The notes under the pieces are model-generated. The model was not told the DNA's origin, made no database searches, and saw nothing but the letters and a program-made list of their open reading frames with translations. Shown here piece after piece: positions 1-4,793 of a DNA stretch of 11,210 nucleotides. Numbering within the stretch: the stretch's first letter is position 1; each line of letters starts with the position of its first letter. This stretch comes from an uncultured Gammaproteobacteria bacterium (GTDB lineage: Bacteria > Pseudomonadota > Gammaproteobacteria > CAJQNE01): contig CAJQNE010000433.1 in NCBI GenBank assembly GCA_905479545.1, forward strand, positions 1 through 11,210, in the 5' to 3' direction. A program made the translations under genes and the position numbers.

Positions 1-258
1 TGCTTTGAAATAGGCTTCTCGTTCATAGCGTTTGGCCTCGGGGCATGAAATGAGTCGGGGTTCGTCTTCGTCGTCTACCCATACTAGAAAGACAACTTTC
101 GTATTTAGCCAGCACAAGCTAACTAACCTTTCTTCGCCGTAATCCTCACTATGATCTTCTCTAGTGAGCATCGGCCAATCAAATACGTCGTAACAATCCG
201 CTAAATCTATGCCATGCTTTGTCAGGTTAAGTTGGCGTTTGGCGGAATCAAAAGTCAT
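1..258 (-). CDS. brnT: BrnT-family ribonuclease toxin (partial, runs off left edge)
   Basis: The minus-strand frame from ATG at 258-256 stays open for 86 codons to the window edge. The product opens with FDSAKRQLNLTKHGIDLAD, has VFDWP, the DYGEERLVSL strand and ends in ISCPEAKRYEREAY, the order of BrnT/DUF497 toxins (about 90-100 residues, so only a few are missing). BrnT is a RelE-fold ribonuclease neutralised by the ribbon-helix-helix antitoxin BrnA, normally encoded just downstream, which here would be left of base 1. The gene is antisense to the cassette direction. Odd point: the usual Ser-x-Arg before the last helix reads Ser-Cys-Pro (71-73), although the later Glu79-Arg80 pair and Tyr83 are kept. 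A promoter lies directly upstream. Confidence 0.82.
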   Translation of the reverse strand, partial: MTFDSAKRQLNLTKHGIDLADCYDVFDWPMLTREDHSEDYGEERLVSLCWLNTKVVFLVWVDDEDEPRLISCPEAKRYEREAYFKA

Positions 259-265
259 GTCTATT

Positions 266-294
266 ATTGTATATGCAATAAATAATCTGGGCAA
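266..294 (-). promoter_or_regulatory. Probable brnT promoter with overlapping palindrome
   Basis: Read on the minus strand, TTGCCC (294-289) and TACAAT (271-266) are separated by 17 bases, a good sigma-70 arrangement with a 5/6 match at -10. The -10 box is part of an almost perfect palindrome on 266-279 (ATTGTATATGCAAT on the plus strand, one mismatched pair), a likely operator for autorepression by the antitoxin. The predicted transcription start falls at or next to the ATG at 258, so the mRNA would be leaderless or nearly so. Confidence 0.5.
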
Positions 295-321
295 TCTAAT
301 ATTTGGCAATGTGGTGCTGCA

Positions 322-406
322 ACCCAAATTGCTTGCAGTTGACATTTTTTCCACTACGGCCTTCGGCACTTCGTTCCAAAAATCTCCCCTGAAGCAGGCG
401 TTGGGT
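322..406 (+). repeat. attC site of the brnT cassette
   Basis: The site ends in GCAGGCG/TTGGGT (recombination point after G400). The 5' box reads ACCCAAA (322-328), one base off the RYYYAAC consensus, and the following TTGCTTGC pairs with GCAGGC on the 3' side. The central part has a T-run, CCACTAC and a GCCTTCGGC mini-hairpin; bases 346-370 are identical to 4834-4858 in another attC of this array. The 3' hexamer TTGGGT belongs to the next cassette. Confidence 0.8.
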
Positions 407-469
407 GCCGAATAAACTCGGTGGAACGTTTAAGTCTTTGAGATTGCGCGCTTTGGAGTAATGTAGTAA

Positions 470-493
470 ATTGTATTGCATATGCAATGCAAT
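470..493. promoter_or_regulatory. Palindromic operator of the YlcI-like/ParE-type TA module
   Basis: A 24-base palindrome with one mismatched pair, whose core ATTGCATATGCAAT (475-488) is perfect, ends 18 bases before the antitoxin start codon. Its position suggests an operator for autorepression by the antitoxin or the TA complex. A weak promoter can be drawn through it (TTGGAG at 453-458, 17 bases, then TTGCAT), but the -10 match is poor. The same motif with one change occurs in the brnT promoter. Confidence 0.55.
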
Positions 494-511
494 TGATTTG
501 GTGAAGTCATT

Positions 512-775
512 ATGAAATCAGCAACCATCCCCCCTCTGCGGGTAACTCCTGAGTTGAGACAAGCCGCTGAAAACGTGCTTAGGGAGAACGAGTCTCTAAG
601 TGCTTTTGTGGAGAGCTCAGTAGTAAGGCAGGTAGAGTTCCGCAAAATGCAGAAGGAGTTTATTGCTAGAGGCCTAGGGGCGAGCGAAGAGTCAAAAAGG
701 CTCAACAATTACGTTAGTAGAGAAGATTCACTGGCAGCATTGGATGCCATTCTAGAAAGCCACCGCGGCTCCTAG
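512..775 (+). CDS. Type II antitoxin, YlcI/YnfO-like, probable ribbon-helix-helix
   Basis: 87 residues. The N-terminal part (about 2-48) has a short strand, ATIPPLRVTPELRQAAENVL, followed by a second helix ESLSAFVESSVVRQVEFR, the pattern of a ribbon-helix-helix DNA-binding fold; I recognise it as the YlcI/YnfO-like antitoxin family often paired with RelE/ParE toxins. The charged C-terminal half (about 50-87) is the probable toxin-binding arm. The ATG is preceded by GGTGAAG at a suitable distance. The TAG stop overlaps the GTG start of the toxin by one base, so the two genes should be translationally coupled. It would repress its own promoter at the upstream palindrome and neutralise the toxin by direct binding. 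Family assignment is from memory of sequence pattern, not a search. Confidence 0.75.
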   Translation: MKSATIPPLRVTPELRQAAENVLRENESLSAFVESSVVRQVEFRKMQKEFIARGLGASEESKRLNNYVSREDSLAALDAILESHRGS

Positions 776-1074
776 TGGGATATCAACTTCGCGTAACAGC
801 TGCCGCACAAAAGGATTTGGAGCGGCTGTTCAATTTTTTAGCAGGTGAGAATTTTTCAGCTGCTGTTCTGGCGAGAGCAGCTATTGAGAAAGCATATGAT
901 TTCGCAGAATCAATGCCGTTCGCGTGCCGAAAAGCAGAGGAGTCCAATCCATTTTTGAGAGAATTGGTCATTCCTTTTGGTAAGTCAGGCTATGTGGCAT
1001 TGTTTGAAATTGAGAATGACGAAATACTGACGGTGTCGGCCATTAGGCATCAGCGCGAAGAGGACTTTCATTAA
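775..1074 (+). CDS. RelE/ParE-superfamily toxin
   Basis: 99 residues, GTG start inside the antitoxin stop (TAGTG). It opens with YQLRVTAAAQKDLERLFNFL, typical of the first strand and helix of ParE/RelE toxins, continues with a second helix (about 29-48), and has the closing strands RELVIPFGKSGYVALFEI and ILTVSAIRHQREEDF, in which the ParE-type RHQRE...F tail is clear. Members either poison DNA gyrase (ParE) or cleave mRNA at the ribosome (RelE); the sequence cannot decide, but the tail is more ParE-like. The partner antitoxin is directly upstream. Length and motifs look complete, so the pair is probably functional. The R'' box of the cassette's attC begins 24 bases after the stop. Confidence 0.82.
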   Translation: MGYQLRVTAAAQKDLERLFNFLAGENFSAAVLARAAIEKAYDFAESMPFACRKAEESNPFLRELVIPFGKSGYVALFEIENDEILTVSAIRHQREEDFH

Positions 1075-1098
1075 TACGTGGATTTCTAAGCACTCGGC

Positions 1099-1105
1099 AC
1101 CCAAC
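1099..1105 (+). repeat. attC remnant: R'' core box only
   Basis: ACCCAAC is the exact reverse complement of the GTTGGGT that starts this cassette at 400-406, so it is the cassette's own R'' box at the expected distance after the toxin stop. No L'/R' half follows: bases 1106 onward read directly as HigB-like codons. About 70 bases of attC and the start of the next cassette appear to have been deleted here. Confidence 0.7.
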
Positions 1106-1174
1106 ATAGCCCTCTCAGCACTAAAAGCCTTCTGGTCAAGCTCTCCAGCGTATTCTGATTCAATCGAGCCTGGT

Positions 1175-1399
1175 ATGGCTTGGTTCAGAGAAACACTGAA
1201 ATCTGACTGGGCTACTCCTAATGAAGTGAAAGCTCAATTTTCGAACGCCAGTATTCTTCGAGATGGAAGAGTCATCTTCAATATCGCGGGTAACAAATAT
1301 CGGCTAGCGGTATGGATTAACTATCCTTATCGAGTTGCGTATATCCGCTTCATAGGTACGCACAAGCAGTACGATGCAATTGATGCACAAACAATCTGA
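1175..1399 (+). CDS. higB: HigB-type mRNA interferase toxin, N-terminally truncated
   Basis: From the only canonical start, ATG 1175, the product is 74 residues and contains the hallmark stretches of HigB_toxin proteins: SDWATPNEVKAQF, NASILRDGRVIFNIAGNKYRL, VAYIRFIGTHKQYDAID. HigB toxins are RelE-fold ribonucleases acting on ribosome-bound mRNA and are usually about 95-105 residues. The missing N-terminal helix is present upstream in the same frame: codons from 1106 read IALSALKAFWSSSPAYSDS, like the family's usual opening, giving 97 residues, but no ATG, GTG or TTG starts that frame after the TGA near 1028. The 5' end is fused to the preceding cassette's attC box. Either translation starts late and the toxin is weakened or dead, or a rare codon (ATA 1106) is used. 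Only a weak ribosome site (CGAG) precedes ATG 1175. Confidence 0.8.
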   Translation: MAWFRETLKSDWATPNEVKAQFSNASILRDGRVIFNIAGNKYRLAVWINYPYRVAYIRFIGTHKQYDAIDAQTI

Positions 1400-1407
1400 G
1401 GTGCTTT

Positions 1408-1785
1408 ATGGAAATTCGTCCCATTAAAACAGAAGCTGATTATCAAGCAGCATTGCAAGCCATTGAGTCACTTATGATAGCTGAGCCTGATTCGCCGGAA
1501 GGGGATCGCTTGGATGTCTTGGTCACGCTGGTTGAGGCTTATGAGCGCATACATTATCCCATCGATTTCCCTGATCCTGTTGAGGCCATCAAATTTCGTA
1601 TGGAACAACAAGGCTTAACGGTTGATGATCTCGTGCCTGTAATTGGCCGGAAGAACCGTGTTTATGAGATTCTCAGTAGAAAGCGCCCTCTGACACTTCG
1701 TATGATTGAAGGGTTGCATGAAGTATTCGCCATCCCTGCTGAAAGCCTTCTGAAGCACAGCGTTGATCGTGGTCATGCTGCTTAA
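1408..1785 (+). CDS. higA: HigA-type antitoxin, XRE/HTH family
   Basis: 125 residues, starting 8 bases after higB with a good GAGGTG ribosome site. The N-terminal region MEIRPIKTEADYQAALQAIE through LVEAYERIHYPID (about 1-53) is characteristic of HigA antitoxins paired with HigB_toxin proteins; residues about 58-115 form a helix-turn-helix (AIKFRMEQQGLTVDDLVPVIGRKNRVYEILSRKRPLTLRMI...L). It binds and inhibits HigB and represses the operon. Toxin-first order is normal for hig loci. The antitoxin is intact while the toxin has lost its start, the direction of decay a cell would tolerate. The usual promoter upstream of higB appears lost with the junction, so expression may rely on read-through from the preceding TA pair or on an unrecognised internal promoter. 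Confidence 0.88.
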   Translation: MEIRPIKTEADYQAALQAIESLMIAEPDSPEGDRLDVLVTLVEAYERIHYPIDFPDPVEAIKFRMEQQGLTVDDLVPVIGRKNRVYEILSRKRPLTLRMIEGLHEVFAIPAESLLKHSVDRGHAA

Positions 1786-1803
1786 GGTTAGTCTGCAATT
1801 AGT

Positions 1804-1890
1804 GCCCAACAATTGCATGGGGAGGGGCAGTTTTTTCCACTACCGCTTCGCTCTCGTTTCAAAAATCGCCCCTCATGCAAAGCGTTGATA
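1804..1890 (+). repeat. attC site of the higBA cassette
   Basis: R'' GCCCAAC (1804-1810) followed by AATTGCATG, which pairs with CATGCAAAGCG before the recombination point after G1884; the 3' hexamer TTGATA opens the next cassette. AGGGGC / GCCCCT extends the stem. The loop (T-run, CCACTAC, CGTTTCAAAAATCG) is of the same family as the sites at 322 and 4788. Confidence 0.85.
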
Positions 1891-1973
1891 TGCCTTTCCA
1901 TGTCAAGCCTCGTAAGATTTTTTTAATCGCTATTGTCTAATCACATGACGGTTTACCTGTATTGCTGCAACCC

Positions 1974-2179
1974 CTTAGGGCAGTAGTCGGGCCAATCTTT
2001 CGACGATGGATCATGCTGAAATTCGTGGATTACCTGTTGCCAGGCAGTGCCACATGGTTGTGATTCGTCTGTGTGCCTTGCCGCCCTCTAGAAACGTGGG
2101 TCAGCTAACCGTTGCCGGTTACTGCCACTTAACGCCGTCGCCGATTACACACTACACGGGGCCCAACTACTGGCCTGAG
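1974..2179. repeat. 206-base element bounded by 20-base imperfect inverted repeats (MITE-like)
   Basis: Bases 1974-1993 and the reverse complement of 2160-2179 match at 17 of 20 positions (shared core CAGTAGT.GGGCC). Between them lies a hairpin at 2106-2121 (TAACCG, 4-base loop, CGGTTA) that extends with bulges; read on the minus strand its loop is GCAA, a GNRA tetraloop. A 10-base palindrome AGTCGCGACT (2181-2190) sits just outside. No convincing ORF or target duplication is seen. It may be a miniature inverted-repeat element, or a structured non-coding end of the neighbouring IS110-type remnant. The rest of 1891-2251 shows nothing I can name. Confidence 0.45.
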
Positions 2180-2251
2180 AAGTCGCGACTCCTTTTTTGT
2201 TTGATGAATGAAGGGTTTGGGGTTCGCTGCTAGCTTATTCGGTAATTTATA

Positions 2252-2488
2252 TCAGGCGGCCTCCGGTGCCAGTGGCACCTGCCGGGCTGCCGACCAGATA
2301 AAGCCGATGAGCTCACGTGCCACGGCCGTGATGACTTTGTTCTGGTGCATGCCTCTGGATTTGAGCTTCATGTACCGACGGTGTAGCCGGGTTTGGGCCG
2401 TCCAGACAATTTCAATAATGTCCGGGTCTATCCCTTCTTGCCGCTGGCTGATTTGCCTCGAGACTTTCGGGCTGTAGTGGTTGCGGTA
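2252..2488 (-). pseudogene. C-terminal remnant of an IS110-family transposase
   Basis: On the minus strand 78 codons are open from 2488 down to a TGA at 2254-2252. They read YRNHYSPKVSRQISQRQEG, then IDPDIIEIVWTAQTRLHRRY and ITAVARELIGFIWSAARQ, a pattern I recognise from the extreme C terminus of IS110-family (IS116/IS110/IS902-type) transposases. Upstream the same frame is broken by TAA at 2491-2489 but continues with plausible residues to about 2566, so the gene is decayed as well as truncated. The catalytic DEDD and serine domains are absent. It sits inside a cassette, between the attC at 1804-1890 and the promoter of the next TA module. Family assignment is from pattern memory; a related IS family is possible. 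Confidence 0.6.
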
Positions 2489-2572
2489 TTAATCCACGGC
2501 GGCGCTGGTTGGAGGGCAGTCGCTTTTGGCTGCCGGTGGGAAGGCATACTGTCTAGCTCCCACTGGACAGTT

Positions 2573-2608
2573 CGTACCATATATCGTACGCTATTGAGGT
2601 TGTAATAT
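2573..2608 (+). promoter_or_regulatory. Operator/promoter of the YefM-Txe module
   Basis: CGTACCATATATCGTACG (2573-2590) is a near-palindrome holding two CGTACN hexamers whose centres are 12 bases apart, resembling the paired TGTACA motifs recognised by E. coli YefM-YoeB. A -10-like TAATAT follows at 2603-2608, 14 bases before the ATG; no good -35 is visible. The predicted leader is only a few bases long. This implies the module carries its own autoregulated promoter. Confidence 0.5.
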
Positions 2609-2621
2609 TTGGGCCAGCGTT

Positions 2622-2864
2622 ATGAACATTCTTACTGCGAGTGAAGCTCGGGCGAATCTCTATCGCCTGATTGATCAAACAGCCACTTCTCATGCCCCAA
2701 TTCATATAAGCGGCAAGCGGAATGGCGCGGTACTTATCTCTGAAGAAGATTGGTCAGCGATTCAGGAAACCCTGTTTTTACTCAGCGTTCCTGGGATGCG
2801 TGAATCAATTAAAGAAGGAATGAACACACCAGTTTCGGAATGCTCTTCGGAGCTTGATTGGTGA
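2622..2864 (+). CDS. YefM/Phd-family antitoxin
   Basis: 80 residues. It begins MNILTASEARANLYRLIDQT, the Phd/YefM DNA-binding N terminus, continues APIHISGKRNGAVLISEEDW (the strand and Leu/Ile-Ser-x-x-x-Trp/Tyr signature), then a helix with ETLFLLSVPGMRESIKEG, the start of the intrinsically disordered C-terminal arm that wraps the toxin. It acts as antidote and as repressor at the operator 32-49 bases upstream. The stop overlaps the toxin start (GTGA). The ATG lies in CGTTATGAAC with no clear ribosome site, so initiation may be close to leaderless. Length is normal for the family and nothing suggests decay. Confidence 0.88.
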   Translation: MNILTASEARANLYRLIDQTATSHAPIHISGKRNGAVLISEEDWSAIQETLFLLSVPGMRESIKEGMNTPVSECSSELDW

Positions 2865-3124
2865 ATTGGGAGGTTGTTTATACCAATCAAGCTAAAAAGG
2901 ATGCTCGAAAACTTGCAGCTTCAAACCTGAAGAAAAAAGCACTAGAGCTTCTGAGCATAATTGAAGAAGATCCTTATCAAAATCCACCATCATATGAAAA
3001 ACTGGTTGGTGATCTGGCAGGTGCATATTCACGTCGCATCAATATCCAGCATCGGCTGGTGTATGAAGTCCTTGAAGAAGAAAACACTGTCAAGGTAGTG
3101 CGGATGTGGTCACATTATGAATAA
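2861..3124 (+). CDS. Txe/YoeB-family mRNA interferase toxin
   Basis: 87 residues from GTG 2861, which overlaps the antitoxin TGA. It opens NWEVVYTNQAKKDARKLAAS, has IIEEDPYQNPPSYEKLVGDLAGAYSRRINIQHRLVYEV, and ends KVVRMWSHYE; the PP.YEKL, SRRIN.QHRLVYEV and WSHYE blocks are diagnostic for Txe/YoeB, which cut mRNA in the ribosomal A site. Conserved Arg, His and the C-terminal His-Tyr are present, so it looks active. A TTG one codon earlier (2858) is possible, but the GTGA overlap is the usual arrangement for these pairs. The attC begins 7 bases after the stop. Confidence 0.88.
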   Translation: MNWEVVYTNQAKKDARKLAASNLKKKALELLSIIEEDPYQNPPSYEKLVGDLAGAYSRRINIQHRLVYEVLEEENTVKVVRMWSHYE

Positions 3125-3130
3125 GGCGGT

Positions 3131-3201
3131 GGATAACAATCGCACGCAGCCGGACTTCGGCAAGCTACGCTTGCCTCAGCCGCTGATGCGAAGCGTTCTG
3201 C
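3131..3201 (+). repeat. attC site of the YefM-Txe cassette (short, 71 bases)
   Basis: R'' GGATAAC (3131-3137), then TCGCACGCAGC pairing with GCTGATGCGAAGCG, recombination point after G3195 and 3' hexamer TTCTGC from the next cassette. The centre has GGACTTCGG and GCAAGCTACGCTTGC mini-hairpins. It does not share the T-run/CCACTAC loop of the other family. Confidence 0.82.
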
Positions 3202-3210
3202 ATTAATCCT

Positions 3211-3627
3211 ATGAAACTTTATGGTGTGTGCAAGTGTGGCAATTGCGAGGTTGTAGCTGAGGGCTCAATTGAACTCAGTACGCTAGTGCCTCGCATATGC
3301 GATTGCGAGTATTGTCAGCTGCACCCGTCGGCGGTGGTTAGTAGCCCCAATATGGCGGTTTCGGTTAAAGCCGAGGCGTCGTCCATATACCAAGCTGTTA
3401 ACGGCAGTGGCCAAGCTGTCTTCTATCATTGCAAAGGTTGCAATCAGCTGCTCGCAGTAGGTGCGATATTTTCTGGTGTATCGCTGGGCGCCGTCAATGC
3501 ATGCCTTTTCGGCAATTCCGATCAGTTTGCAGAGCCAATATCGATCCAGCCGTGGTTACTTTCGCCGGCCGAGAAAATGGCGCGCTGGTCAAAGCTCTGG
3601 GGTGGTCTGAAAATCTGTTATGCATAA
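3211..3627 (+). CDS. GFA/CENP-V domain zinc-binding protein
   Basis: 138 residues with the cysteine pattern of the GFA family: C7-x-C9-x-x-C12 (CKCGNC), C30-x-C32-x-x-C35 (CDCEYC) and C74-x-x-C77 (CKGC), plus the strand GQAVFYHCKGC and a C-terminal tail. The domain binds structural and catalytic zinc; the founding member was described as a glutathione-dependent formaldehyde-activating enzyme, but most family members have no proven reaction, so no substrate is assigned. The ATG is only 15 bases from the cassette boundary and lacks a clear ribosome site. The TAA stop (3625-3627) lies inside the attC R'' box. The C-terminal part is divergent from typical GFA proteins. A truncated second GFA gene sits at the end of the array. 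Confidence 0.8.
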   Translation: MKLYGVCKCGNCEVVAEGSIELSTLVPRICDCEYCQLHPSAVVSSPNMAVSVKAEASSIYQAVNGSGQAVFYHCKGCNQLLAVGAIFSGVSLGAVNACLFGNSDQFAEPISIQPWLLSPAEKMARWSKLWGGLKICYA

Positions 3628-3745
3628 CCAAGCGTTCAAGTGGGCCATCCCAATCGGCGCGCTAGCTTCGCAAATTTTACGCGTCGCTTTGGCACGTTGT
3701 GCGCCCCGCGGGTACTCCACTTATCCGCTTAACTTGGCGTTATGC
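3622..3745 (+). repeat. attC site of the GFA cassette
   Basis: R'' GCATAAC (3622-3628) followed by CAAGCGTTCAAGTGG, which pairs with CCACTTATCCGCTTAACTTGG; recombination point after G3739, 3' hexamer TTATGC. At 124 bases it is the longest site in the array. This cassette starts TTCTGC, which differs by one base from the complement of its R''. Confidence 0.85.
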
Positions 3746-3774
3746 GCCCAAACGAATACTGAAAGAAGCTCAAG

Positions 3775-4230
3775 ATGAATGAAGTGCCCTTTACAGAGTC
3801 ACTCGCTCATTTCGTGGCCAATGACAGGTGGAGTGAGGTCGAGCAATTTTTCAATGAATCAGCCTTTGCGAAACACCTGGGAATACATGTGAATTTTAGC
3901 GATCCTGCCAATCCACGGTGTGAAATAAATACTATTGAACCGTTTCACCTAGGTGGGGTTGGAAAAGATTATATAAACGGGGCCGTCATTGCTGGCATGT
4001 TTGACTTAGTAATAGGGTTAACTGGAATCACATATACGCCACTGGGCAATATGGCGACTTCTAACGTAAACATACGGATGTTGAAGCCCGTCGAGAAAAA
4101 TCGGTTTTATTTGACTGGGGCGGTAACTCAAAAAGTCGGGAGCCGTGTGTTTTCTGAGGCAACTTTATTTAACTATTTGGAAGAGCCCTGTGCCGTCGCT
4201 AATGGCGAGATCAGGGTTGGAATAGCATGA
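3775..4230 (+). CDS. Hotdog-fold thioesterase-like protein (PaaI/4HBT type)
   Basis: 151 residues. After a helical N terminus (about 1-36), strands and the central hotdog helix follow: HLGGVGKDYINGAVIAGMFD with Asn68-Gly69 and Asp77 where acyl-CoA thioesterases of the PaaI/DUF4442 group place their catalytic Asn/Asp, then MATSNVNIRMLKPVEKNRFY and the closing strands SRVFSEATLFN and CAVANGEIRVGI. The expected role is hydrolysis of an acyl-CoA thioester by a cytoplasmic dimer or tetramer; substrate unknown. AGAAG lies before the ATG. A single-gene cassette with no promoter recognised. The ORF is intact and of normal family length. Binding-only hotdog proteins cannot be excluded. Confidence 0.75.
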   Translation: MNEVPFTESLAHFVANDRWSEVEQFFNESAFAKHLGIHVNFSDPANPRCEINTIEPFHLGGVGKDYINGAVIAGMFDLVIGLTGITYTPLGNMATSNVNIRMLKPVEKNRFYLTGAVTQKVGSRVFSEATLFNYLEEPCAVANGEIRVGIA

Positions 4231-4258
4231 GAAAGGGTCTTGCTCTGAACCTACAGCC

Positions 4259-4357
4259 GCATAACAAATCATTGCTGCGGATGTTTGACCCGCCAGCCAT
4301 TTCGGCTGCCGCAAAAACAGGCGTCGCCTCAAACGCCGTGGCATTCAGGCGTTAGGC
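4259..4357 (+). repeat. attC site of the thioesterase cassette
   Basis: R'' GCATAAC (4259-4265) is the exact reverse complement of the cassette's own start GTTATGC at 3739-3745. L'' AAATCATTGC is opposed to GTGGCATTCAGGCG; recombination point after G4351, 3' hexamer TTAGGC. Internal pairs include GTTTGA/TCAAAC and CAGCCATTTCGGCTG. Confidence 0.88.
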
Positions 4358-4394
4358 AACATACCAACACCCCATAGAAAATGGTGAATCCAGA

Positions 4395-4793
4395 ATGAAA
4401 ACTGAGTTACAGCTACAAAACGAAGCAATAGCCTTTTTTCGTACTTTTGTTGATGCTTTTAGTACCTTCAATGGGGCTGTTGTCGCTCAACTTTTCTGCT
4501 CCCCGTATCTGGCAGTGACTGCAGACGGGACTAGTAAAGTTCTATCCACTTCTACCGAAATAGCTGATTACTTCCAACAATATCTCAATGACTACAGGTC
4601 AAGTGGTTGCCAGTCCTGTGTTTTCCAGGACCTAGAGACAGTCGCTATAGGTTCAAATGCCGCATTATTTACGGTCACATGGCAACTGTTTGGCAATGAG
4701 GGCGCAGAAATCAGTTCGTGGCGCGAGTCGTATAATGTAGTCAAATCCAATAACAACATGGTTGCGTATTCGTCAGTTGATCATGCCGCCTAA
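4395..4793 (+). CDS. NTF2/SnoaL-like domain protein, function unknown
   Basis: 132 residues with the layout of small NTF2-like (SnoaL/DUF4440-type) cone-fold proteins: an N-terminal helix pair EAIAFFRTFVDAFSTFNG, a short segment on the loss-of-function-prone pocket edge YLAVTADGTSKVLSTSTEIADYFQQYL, and strands QDLETVAIGSNAALFTVTWQLF, SSWRESYNVVKSNNNMVAYSSVDH. Such proteins serve as enzymes, polyketide cyclases or binding modules; no catalytic residues can be assigned with confidence. GGTGAA stands 11 bases before the ATG as a weak ribosome site. The TAA stop (4791-4793) is inside the attC R'' box, so the coding region extends to the last base the cassette allows. Confidence 0.65.
   Translation: MKTELQLQNEAIAFFRTFVDAFSTFNGAVVAQLFCSPYLAVTADGTSKVLSTSTEIADYFQQYLNDYRSSGCQSCVFQDLETVAIGSNAALFTVTWQLFGNEGAEISSWRESYNVVKSNNNMVAYSSVDHAA

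Noticed and set aside
209..415. 68-codon plus-strand frame
   Set aside because: It crosses the 5' end and promoter of brnT and then the attC, so it is a chance frame.
296..708. Minus-strand frames over the attC and the YlcI-like antitoxin
   Set aside because: They are shadows of the plus-strand antitoxin and of the palindromic attC.
2181..2197. AGTCGCGACT followed by CC and a T-run, resembling an intrinsic terminator
   Set aside because: The palindrome leaves no loop, and no plus-strand gene precedes it that would need a terminator.
2006..2605. Plus-strand open frames of 70-89 codons across the debris region
   Set aside because: They match no family I know; two of them run opposite the recognisable transposase frame and the first spans the inverted-repeat element.
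2619..2625. GTTATGA, preceded by CCAGC, looks like the 3' end of an attC and would start a new cassette at the yefM ATG
   Set aside because: It misses the GTTRRRY consensus at two positions, no matching R'' or L'' lies upstream, and the likely YefM operator and -10 are on the other side of the supposed boundary.
2858..2860. TTG start one codon earlier for the Txe toxin
   Set aside because: The GTG at 2861 gives the usual stop/start overlap and the normal N terminus.
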